Shown here one piece after another: positions 26,485 through 33,038 of a stretch of DNA of 43,999 nt (its first letter is position 1; the number at the start of each line of letters is the position of its first letter). A program made the position numbers and the translations under genes. The stretch comes from Flavobacteriales bacterium UBA1531 (GTDB lineage: Bacteria; Bacteroidota; Bacteroidia; Flavobacteriales_D; Sanyastnellaceae). Under the pieces are notes generated by a model. It made no database searches, was not told where the DNA came from, and saw only the letters and a list, made by a program, of their open reading frames with translations. The DNA is taken from NCBI GenBank assembly GCA_002323795.1, contig DCPZ01000042.1, positions 1 to 43,999 of the forward strand. Direction: 5' to 3'.

Positions 26485-28271
26485 TATTTCGCACTTGCTT
26501 TTTTTGCATTCTGATGATTTGCACGGCGCATGTCAGTGCCTCAACGTATTATGTGAGTTCTTCAGAAGGCGATGATAGCAATGACGGACAATCACCTGCT
26601 TCCGCTTTTCAGTCGATTGGCCATGTAAACGGCATGAGCTTCGGGGCGGGCGACTCGATTCTCTTTCAATCTGGCGGCTACTGGGAAGGAATGTTTTGGA
26701 TCCAAGGAACGGGTTCGGAAGATGACCCGATTTTCGTCGGAAAGTATGGAGGTGATCCGAAACCAGTCATCAACGGGTTTGGATATCAAGCGTGCCTTTT
26801 GATCTACAATGACAGTTACATCCATGTTCAAGACTTGGAGCTCTACAATGAAGCCTCTCATCTGGATTCACAAGGAGAGATTAAAAAACTCGATGGATTT
26901 GCAGGGGAATCGAACGATTGGGGGTCGGGCAAAAATGTCCGTTTTGGGATAAAAGTCGTCGCTGATTCCGAATCCATTGAAGGGTTTCGATTTTCGAATT
27001 TGTATGTTCATGATGTTTTTCCAACGCCGACTTCAGCGGAGAATGATCACAAGGGATATGGCATTAAGATTGAGACGCACTCGGATCTCGCCATTGATGC
27101 AGCGCATTTGGCTCATGACATCCATTTCAGTGATTTGACGGTCTCGCGAACTGGTCATTATGGCATTTGGATCAAGTCGCTCGGACTGAGTCAAAATGAC
27201 TTGCTCAAGAATCAGTTCATAACAATGGAATCCTGCGATTTTGATAATACAGGAGGGGCGGGATTTGTCCCCAATAAGAGTGAATTTGTTTTGGTCGAGC
27301 ACTGCACGTTCAATCATTCTGGTTCCAACGTTGATTCTCGAATGTGGAAGAGGGGAAGTGGGATGTGGCCGTTTGATTGCCGCAATGTTATCTCTCAACA
27401 CAATCACTTCATGAATGCCCATGGTCCAATTGATTCATATGGCGCTCACATCGATTACGGGAATGAAAATGTCGTCTTCCAATACAACATAAGCTACAAC
27501 AATGAGGGAGGGTTTGTTGAGATATTGGGTGACAACATCAATTGTGGCTATCGCTATAACATCAGCATCAATGACGGTTATCGCATTGACCTCAATGGTG
27601 TCCACAATGGCAGAACTTACAATGTGTCGAATTATTGCGGAGTGAATAACGGTGCATGCCCAAGCGTGGGCTCATTCATCTACAACAATACCATCTTCAT
27701 AGGCGATACGATTCATCCTGAAATTCGAATCAAACCGAACATTGGAGAACTTCATTGTTACAATAACTTGCTCTTTTGCTCGCCGGATGGGGAAGCACTC
27801 TCCTGCATCGTCGATGTCGAAACCAACGACCTAAATTTTAGCCACAACCTTTATTTCGATTCCAATCGGATGAATTTGACAGATGCAATCGTGCCGAATG
27901 CAATTTTCACGAATCCGATGCTGACCGATCAGGATAATTTAGGCAGTGCAAACCCGTTGGGTTACCGCATCGGACTCAATAGTCCAGCATTTCAATCAGG
28001 TTTATTCCCATCTGATTTGTTAGCCCCGAACTCCTTTTTTGATCATGATTCTGTCGCTGGTTTTTTCGGCGATGGAATGGATTTTGTGTCACAGCCCTCC
28101 ATTGGTGTTCATCAACCGTCGCTTGGTTTTTTTTACTGCGGCGATGATGTCTTGTGGGATCCTGTGAGTTCAAAATGCGTAGCTTGTTCTTGCGCTGGAG
28201 ATTTCAATTTCGATGGTGCATTGAATATTTCAGATTTGCTTGTTTTCTTTTCTCTGTTCGGTACGGAATGA
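26481..28271 (+). CDS. Secreted right-handed beta-helix protein with dockerin-like tail
   Basis: A 596-residue exported protein (signal about residues 1-20). It begins with the common beta-helix lyase entry STYYVSSSEGDDSNDGQSPA (repeat-type 'D-D-x-N-D-G-x-S-P' loop) and continues with many short strand-turn repeats such as SYIHVQDLELYN, FRFSNLYVHDVF, ENVVFQYNISYNNEGGFVEI and SFIYNNTIFIG. The last 28 residues hold GDFNFDGALNISDLLVFF, one EF-hand/dockerin-like unit. Beta-helix proteins in such loci are often polysaccharide lyases or glycosidases, but I see no family-defining catalytic set, so activity is a guess. It is the last gene of the compact cluster; a 105-base gap follows. Confidence 0.82.
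   Translation: MIFRTCFFCILMICTAHVSASTYYVSSSEGDDSNDGQSPASAFQSIGHVNGMSFGAGDSILFQSGGYWEGMFWIQGTGSEDDPIFVGKYGGDPKPVINGFGYQACLLIYNDSYIHVQDLELYNEASHLDSQGEIKKLDGFAGESNDWGSGKNVRFGIKVVADSESIEGFRFSNLYVHDVFPTPTSAENDHKGYGIKIETHSDLAIDAAHLAHDIHFSDLTVSRTGHYGIWIKSLGLSQNDLLKNQFITMESCDFDNTGGAGFVPNKSEFVLVEHCTFNHSGSNVDSRMWKRGSGMWPFDCRNVISQHNHFMNAHGPIDSYGAHIDYGNENVVFQYNISYNNEGGFVEILGDNINCGYRYNISINDGYRIDLNGVHNGRTYNVSNYCGVNNGACPSVGSFIYNNTIFIGDTIHPEIRIKPNIGELHCYNNLLFCSPDGEALSCIVDVETNDLNFSHNLYFDSNRMNLTDAIVPNAIFTNPMLTDQDNLGSANPLGYRIGLNSPAFQSGLFPSDLLAPNSFFDHDSVAGFFGDGMDFVSQPSIGVHQPSLGFFYCGDDVLWDPVSSKCVACSCAGDFNFDGALNISDLLVFFSLFGTE
28185..28268 (+). other. Dockerin-like single EF-hand C-terminal tail
   Basis: The last 28 residues contain D-F-N-F-D-G-A-L-N-I-S-D followed by the LLVFFSLFG helix. 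It has the same design as the tails at 12318-12404 and 29259-29339. Confidence 0.75.
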
Positions 28272-28314
28272 TACCTGGAATTGTGGCACCAAAAATTCGC
28301 CTCATTACCCTTTG

Positions 28315-28346
28315 TTTGATTTTCTTCATATTCATTCGTATCTTCT
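28315..28346 (+). promoter_or_regulatory. Candidate promoter for the gene at 28377
   Basis: TTTG at 28315-28318, a 20-base spacer, then TATCTTCT at 28339-28346 (6 of 8 to TAnnTTTG). It lies in the 105-base gap after the sulfatase gene train, with the ATG 30 bases downstream. The match is weak. Confidence 0.3.
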
Positions 28347-28376
28347 CATTTCCATGTGTTTAAACTAAATTGAATC

Positions 28377-29342
28377 ATGCGTTTTCCAATTACTTTAGCC
28401 ATCTTCATCTGCACTTGTTTTGCATTGGAACTTGATGCTCAAACAGCGATTAACGACTGCAACGTTTTTGATGCAGGGCCCAATGAGACGTGGACACATG
28501 TTTTGACAGCTGTTACCATGGACGATCCGGATAGTGGAGAGCAGCAGGTGTTAGAAATCAATGTGTCATCATTGCCAGCGGAGGGTGCTAATTATCGGGT
28601 CGTTAAAACCGTAGCAAACGGAAATTGGTACCAAGGCGATCCTGTTCCGTTGTCCATAGGAATCAATACCATATCAGTTTCTGCCACTGCATTTCAGCGA
28701 ACTGTGAAATTCCAATTCTCCGATGGAGCTGTTGAATTTGAAACTTTAATCCTCAATGATGAAGACATCAATACTTGCACAGCGAGTGAGGGGGGGACAG
28801 CAATAGCAGCATGTGCTTTTTTCGAGGTTGGTGTGAATGAGTCATGGCCTTTCGTTCTGACTGCCGCAACAGCGGACGACGCAAACAGCAACGAAGCACA
28901 GTCGCTAGAATTTGTCGTGTCCTTCTTACCTGAGAATGGCGCTGATTATCGAATTTTAAAAACGGTGGCAAATGGACAATGGAACTATGGTCCGGCGGTG
29001 GCACTTGAAATAGGTTTGAATTCAATCACTGTAACTGAAGTAAGCTTTGCCCGCGCTGTAAAGTTTCAGTTTTCGAGTGGCGATGTCGAATTCACGTCTG
29101 CTGTTCTCAATGATGAAGAACTTTCTTGCGGATCTGAACCTTGCGAAGACGCCAACGAAAATGGGGTCTGTGATGAGGAAGAAATAGACCCATCGTTTTA
29201 TTGCGGCACAGGCACGGAATGGAATGACGTGGAAGGCAAATGTGTGGCTCTGCCCCAATGCACCGGTGACATTGATTTGGACGGCTCAGTTAACGTTTCT
29301 GATTTGCTGTTGTTCCTATCGGTATTTGGCAATGACTGCTAA
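28377..29342 (+). CDS. Secreted protein: two unrecognised ~107-residue domains plus dockerin-like tail
   Basis: A 321-residue protein with a signal peptide (about residues 1-21). Residues 28-134 and 146-251 are two copies of the unrecognised domain also found in the gene at 12540: LPAEGANYRVVKTVANGNW and LPENGADYRILKTVANGQW, then TVKFQFSDGAVEF and AVKFQFSSGDVEF. A DANENGVCDEEE calcium-loop linker (258-269) follows, and the last 27 residues are a single EF-hand/dockerin-like unit, GDIDLDGSVNVSDLLLFL, ending in Cys. No T9SS sorting domain is present. Function is unknown. It is transcribed in the same direction as the sulfatase cluster but after a 105-base gap. Confidence 0.85.
   Translation: MRFPITLAIFICTCFALELDAQTAINDCNVFDAGPNETWTHVLTAVTMDDPDSGEQQVLEINVSSLPAEGANYRVVKTVANGNWYQGDPVPLSIGINTISVSATAFQRTVKFQFSDGAVEFETLILNDEDINTCTASEGGTAIAACAFFEVGVNESWPFVLTAATADDANSNEAQSLEFVVSFLPENGADYRILKTVANGQWNYGPAVALEIGLNSITVTEVSFARAVKFQFSSGDVEFTSAVLNDEELSCGSEPCEDANENGVCDEEEIDPSFYCGTGTEWNDVEGKCVALPQCTGDIDLDGSVNVSDLLLFLSVFGNDC
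28458..28778 (+). repeat. Unrecognised ~107-residue domain, copy 2 of 5
   Basis: Encodes residues 28-134: a Cys, then WTHVLTA, the YRVVKTVANGNW core, TVKFQFSDG and a closing Cys. The protein match to the other copies is strong by eye, while the DNA has diverged. Confidence 0.8.
28812..29129 (+). repeat. Unrecognised ~107-residue domain, copy 3 of 5
   Basis: Encodes residues 146-251: WPFVLTAAT, the YRILKTVANGQW core, FARAVKFQFSSG and a closing Cys. It is tandem with copy 2, with an 11-residue linker. Confidence 0.8.
29259..29339 (+). other. Dockerin-like single EF-hand C-terminal tail
   Basis: The final 27 residues run from Cys through D-I-D-L-D-G-S-V-N-V-S-D and LLLFLSVFG to a terminal Cys, matching the tails of the genes at 10599 and 26481. 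Confidence 0.75.
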
Positions 29343-29381
29343 ATCTATTCGCACATCCACCGCTCAAGCCCGATTTTTTAT

Positions 29382-29410
29382 TTCAATATCGAATCACGAT
29401 TCAAATTGAA
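29382..29410. terminator. AT-rich interrupted inverted repeat between convergent genes
   Basis: TTCAAT...GAAT-CACG-ATTC...ATTGAA can fold into a hairpin with an internal bulge. It overlaps the stop of the minus-strand gene. No good U-run follows on either strand, so a terminator role is weakly supported. Confidence 0.25.
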
Positions 29411-30567
29411 TTGCTCCTGTTTCTTTGAGAGCAAAATTGATGACGAATGCCGAGATAAGGATAATCCGCTCGGAACTTAAATGACCTCAATCCCAATTCC
29501 AGGGACACTGAAGAAGTGCATTCGTAATGCATGGTCACCATCAAATGAGATGAGCCCAATTCGATGTCGGGATTTGTAAATATCCATCCTTGGAGTGCAG
29601 TGACCTGAATGCGATTGAAATCCCAACGAATGCCCCCAAGTGCGCCATATTGCAATCGATTCAAAGGCCTGCTATTCCCGGAAGTTCCTTCTGCGGCGCG
29701 AAGACTTTGATTGTATCCAAGGTCATTGGCCACGACCCATCGAGCAGACTGTGAACGTTTGAATTTGTGGTGCCCGAGAAGGTGCAAATTGAAAATAGGG
29801 TGAAGAGGCCCGCCGGGCAGTCCGACGTCACGAGCGCCACCGCGAACACTCATTTCCATTGCGAAGGGAATGCGGTTGTCTGGTTTATAATCCTTCAATT
29901 TTTGCTGTGGCAGATGACTGTTTTCTCTCCACTGTCGCTGTAGATCGATGCCCACGTTATTGACGCCAAGATTTGGCAAGGAAAGAGCCCCATTTGAAAA
30001 GTGCGTAAATCGCATCTTGATGAACCAAGCACTGCGCTCTCGATCAACAAGCAGCACGGACCATGCAGCCTGGAGTCCAGCATTCCAGCGTGTGCTGATA
30101 GCAACTGAAGATGGCGCTTCGACAACATCCCACGGACGTGAACTCCAACCGACTCCAATTCCCAATTCGCCATTGCTCCGCTTAGACGTTGGAAAACGGG
30201 TGATCCAGATGGCGCTGGCAATCGACCCGAGCGACTCTCCTCCCAAATCCGTCCAACCCAACTCAATCCCTTGCCAATGTGTCCCATTTGGCGTGCGTGT
30301 TTCCGTCCATCCCCCAAAAATATGTTTACCATATGCAATGGTCATGTGCTTGGAATGATCGGTGACCAAGTGTTGCATGAGGGCGCGATGAGGCAATACG
30401 TATCCACTGCCTATCCCCAATTCAAGACCAGCAGGAATGCGCAGCGCAACGTTTCTATGTGTTGCATTTTTAGCATTGGTTTGAGCTATAACATGGGAGC
30501 TAGTCACCAATGCCATTGCTGTCCATCCAATTCCTATGGCAATTGACCGATTCTTTAAGCCTAGCAT
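29401..30567 (-). CDS. Acyloxyacyl hydrolase / PagL-like lipid A 3-O-deacylase
   Basis: A 388-residue outer-membrane protein with a signal peptide (residues 1-29, ending VIAQ). The PagL-type active-site motif is clear: RFTHFSNGALSLPNLGVNN with H189 and S191 (H-x-S-N), the conserved catalytic pair of PagL deacylases, followed by PNLGVN. Beta-barrel strands surround it. The family removes the acyl chain at position 3 of lipid A in the outer membrane; for this longer Bacteroidota version that activity is inferred. The ATG at 30567 has a -7-like box 7 bases upstream. It diverges from mazG with a 35-base gap. Confidence 0.82.
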   Translation of the reverse strand: MLGLKNRSIAIGIGWTAMALVTSSHVIAQTNAKNATHRNVALRIPAGLELGIGSGYVLPHRALMQHLVTDHSKHMTIAYGKHIFGGWTETRTPNGTHWQGIELGWTDLGGESLGSIASAIWITRFPTSKRSNGELGIGVGWSSRPWDVVEAPSSVAISTRWNAGLQAAWSVLLVDRERSAWFIKMRFTHFSNGALSLPNLGVNNVGIDLQRQWRENSHLPQQKLKDYKPDNRIPFAMEMSVRGGARDVGLPGGPLHPIFNLHLLGHHKFKRSQSARWVVANDLGYNQSLRAAEGTSGNSRPLNRLQYGALGGIRWDFNRIQVTALQGWIFTNPDIELGSSHLMVTMHYECTSSVSLELGLRSFKFRADYPYLGIRHQFCSQRNRSNSI

Positions 30568-30574
30568 AATGCTC

Positions 30575-30582
30575 CGAATTTA
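30575..30582 (-). promoter_or_regulatory. Candidate -7 promoter box for the PagL-like gene
   Basis: The minus strand reads TAAATTCG, a 7 of 8 match to TAnnTTTG, 7 bases before the ATG at 30567. This is the same tight placement seen for three other minus-strand genes. Confidence 0.28.
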
Positions 30583-30602
30583 GTGCGCCTTACCTTCGTT
30601 GC

Positions 30603-31412
30603 ATGCATACGATGGAAGAGAAATTGGCTGCTTTTGCGCGCTTGTTAAAAATCATGGAAGAATTGCGTGAAAAATGCCCTTGGGATCGAAAGCAAACGCT
30701 TGATTCGTTGCGTCACTTGACAATTGAAGAGACGTACGAGCTTTCTGAGGCCATTCTAGACAATGACCTTGAAGAAGTTCAAAAGGAAACAGGAGATTTG
30801 CTTTTGCACATGGTCTTTTACGCTCAAATAGCAAGTGAAATATCTGCGGATCAGGGCGGATGGGACATCGCAGATAGTTTAAATGGAATTTGTGACAAAT
30901 TGGTAGATCGACATCCTCATATCTACGGTGATGTTGAGGCGAATGATGAGGAGACGGTCAAAGCCAATTGGGAGCAGCTGAAACTGAAGGAGGGAAAGAA
31001 ATCTGTTTTAGAGGGTGTTCCCAATGGTTTGCCCAGCTTGGTCAAAGCCTACCGCATGCAAGACAAAGTTCGCGGTGTGGGCTTTGATTGGGACAATGAG
31101 CATCAAGTTTGGGATAAGGTGGAAGAAGAATTGGCTGAATTCAAAGCAGAGTTGGATGTGGACGCTGAGCGAGCAACGGATGAATTCGGCGATGTACTGT
31201 TTGCATTGGTCAATTTTGCACGCTTCAAAGACATCAATCCGGATGAAGCGCTTGAGCGCACCAACCGCCGTTTCCGAAAGCGTTTTCAATTCATGGAACA
31301 TGCTATCAAACATGCTGGAGGGAAGTCCCTGTCGGAAATGACGTTAGCGGAAATGAATGTGCATTGGGAAGCAGCCAAGAAAGCACTCGCATCAGATGAG
31401 AAGAAGGCTTAA
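30603..31412 (+). CDS. mazG: Nucleoside triphosphate pyrophosphohydrolase MazG
   Basis: A 269-residue cytoplasmic house-cleaning enzyme that converts NTPs to NMP and PPi. It shows the two-domain MazG layout: LREKCPWDRKQTLDSLRHLT near the N-terminus, the metal-binding EETYEL...E..TGDLL (E-x2-E and E-x2-D helices), then the second half with VKANWEQLK, GVGFDWDN, EELAEFKAEL and DEFGDVLFALVN. Length is normal. The ATG at 30603 was kept; ATG 30612 is possible. The following lipoprotein starts one base after its stop, so the two are probably co-transcribed. Confidence 0.96.
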   Translation: MHTMEEKLAAFARLLKIMEELREKCPWDRKQTLDSLRHLTIEETYELSEAILDNDLEEVQKETGDLLLHMVFYAQIASEISADQGGWDIADSLNGICDKLVDRHPHIYGDVEANDEETVKANWEQLKLKEGKKSVLEGVPNGLPSLVKAYRMQDKVRGVGFDWDNEHQVWDKVEEELAEFKAELDVDAERATDEFGDVLFALVNFARFKDINPDEALERTNRRFRKRFQFMEHAIKHAGGKSLSEMTLAEMNVHWEAAKKALASDEKKA

Positions 31413-31413
31413 T

Positions 31414-32181
31414 ATGATGTCGTTATTTCGCTGTTTTGGAGTTGCAATTGGATTGATACTAATCATTTGCATGGTTGGTTGCACTGGTCCTGATGCTCCA
31501 TGGTGTTTGATGCGAGCCGGTGATTGGTCAACAGATACCATGAAATGGGACGCCCCATCGGATGTTGAAATCACCTTCTACAATCATTTGGAAGTTGAAT
31601 GTGAAATTCACGAGTCAGATCAGGTAGAATTGGTTTGGAGCGGACCTTCAAATTTGCTGGCCCACACCTCCGCAACATGGAGTGGAAATGAACTGGAAAT
31701 TGATCACGAGGATCAATGTCAGTGGACGCGTGACTTGAGTCATGTTGTTCATGTTAAAGTCCATACTCCACAAATTGAGCAGGTGGAACTGAACGGGCAG
31801 GGGAGTTTCAAACTAAATTACTCCGACAGTTCGGAGCATTTGAAGGTTTATGCACGGGATTATGCCGGGACAATCGACCTTGAGCTTGTCTTGGATTCTG
31901 CAATAGTCAAATTGCAGAATGGTGCGGTGCAAGCCAATATCAGTGGCGAAGCCCAAACTTTTGAGGGCTATTCGTCGGGCCTCTCGAGCCTTAATGCTGC
32001 GGCATTTGTTGCAGATTATGCTTATATCCACCAGTCTGGCATTAGTAGCTTACGCTTTAAATCTCGCGCTTATGCTTACGTTCGGATCGATGCGCCTGGT
32101 GATGTTTATGGTGGGGTTGATCCACCCGTCGATTGGGAATTGAATCGAACGGGATCAGGACAGCTTCACTGGCAGCAGTGA
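31414..32181 (+). CDS. DUF2807 (GIN domain) lipoprotein
   Basis: A 255-residue lipoprotein with lipobox CMVGC (C23). The mature part has the repetitive short-strand pattern of DUF2807, the 'head GIN domain' common in Bacteroidota: VEITFYNHLEVE, LEIDHEDQCQW, VHVKVHTPQIEQVELNGQGS, IKLQ/ANISGEAQ-type repeats and a Ser/Gly-rich stack (YSSGLSSLNAAAF). It forms a small beta-solenoid of unknown function. The start at 31414 was chosen over the open frame from 31357 because it gives the signal peptide and follows mazG by one base. It converges with the SGNH hydrolase gene after 6 bases. Confidence 0.82.
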   Translation: MMSLFRCFGVAIGLILIICMVGCTGPDAPWCLMRAGDWSTDTMKWDAPSDVEITFYNHLEVECEIHESDQVELVWSGPSNLLAHTSATWSGNELEIDHEDQCQWTRDLSHVVHVKVHTPQIEQVELNGQGSFKLNYSDSSEHLKVYARDYAGTIDLELVLDSAIVKLQNGAVQANISGEAQTFEGYSSGLSSLNAAAFVADYAYIHQSGISSLRFKSRAYAYVRIDAPGDVYGGVDPPVDWELNRTGSGQLHWQQ

Positions 32182-32187
32182 AAGCCT

Positions 32188-32943
32188 TTAATGTTCTAAC
32201 AAAGCAAGAACCTTTTCGTAAAAAGATTCGACCCACATCTCATATTGCATACCCGACGGATGCAGGCCATCTTTTGCTACGAGACCTTCGACTTCGGGCC
32301 ACTGTTGGGAGATGTCTGTGATGTTGAAATGTTCCACATTGTATGATTCGGTAATCGCCTTGCACGTTGCATTGAAGATTTCAAGTTCTGCGCTGATCTG
32401 CGCCTGATCGGATGCTCCGAATGGAGTGCAACCGTAATCGGGAATGGAGACTGCAAAAACACGATCTGCTCGCCCATCGGCCGCTGCAATTGCGCGTTGT
32501 AATAAATCTTCATATTCCAATTCATATTGTTCCAGTGAAGTTCCTTGGTATTGGTTGTTGACGCCGATCAACAAGCTCACGAGGTCCCAGTCTTCTTCTT
32601 CATAACCTGAAGTAGATAGGGTTTGGCTCAAATTTGAAGTGGTCCAACCTGTGGTGGCTAGTATGGCGACATCCGCAAATGCCGCGCCAATCATGGCGGT
32701 TTCAAGTTGGATCTGAAGTTGATTGGGCCAACGCTCTTCGGGTGCGACGGATTCTCCAATGGTATAAGAATCTCCCAAAGCGAGGTAACGCCATGAAATC
32801 CCATTGAGGGGTGTCGCTGTCGATACAGATTCTCCAGAGTTCTGAGTGGCAGGATCTGGAGCCTTGCAACCGGCATAGCTGAGTGCGGTCAACGCACAAA
32901 TCAAAAAGTTGTGCTGGTTTTTGGCATGCGCTTTAAGGCACAT
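32188..32943 (-). CDS. SGNH/GDSL-type hydrolase, lipoprotein
   Basis: A 251-residue esterase/lipase-fold enzyme. Block I LALGDSYTIG supplies the catalytic Ser S59; the oxyanion Asn is in LLIGVNNQYQG; block V KDGLHPSG supplies D225 and H228. The start is uncertain: ATG 32943 gives MCLKAHAKNQ then a hydrophobic stretch and lipobox SYAGC (C26), a proper lipoprotein signal; ATG 32961 would add 6 residues. The frame is open further up to 33114, but that part overlaps the divergent peptidase. Substrate is unknown; such proteins deacetylate or hydrolyse esters of glycans or lipids. Confidence 0.88.
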   Translation of the reverse strand: MCLKAHAKNQHNFLICALTALSYAGCKAPDPATQNSGESVSTATPLNGISWRYLALGDSYTIGESVAPEERWPNQLQIQLETAMIGAAFADVAILATTGWTTSNLSQTLSTSGYEEEDWDLVSLLIGVNNQYQGTSLEQYELEYEDLLQRAIAAADGRADRVFAVSIPDYGCTPFGASDQAQISAELEIFNATCKAITESYNVEHFNITDISQQWPEVEGLVAKDGLHPSGMQYEMWVESFYEKVLALLEH

Positions 32944-32991
32944 CTGAAGCAATTCATGCATCGCCGAAAGAAAAGGATGAATCAAAGGCCG

Positions 32992-33020
32992 TTGAGATTG
33001 TTGCATCTGACGTAAATTGG
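32992..33020 (+). promoter_or_regulatory. Candidate promoter for the M1 peptidase gene
   Basis: TTG at 32992-32994, an 18-base spacer, then TAAATTGG at 33013-33020 (7 of 8 to TAnnTTTG), in the divergent gap, with an 18-base leader before ATG 33039. Confidence 0.4.
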
Positions 33021-33038
33021 TTGCCTCAGCAAGTAAGC

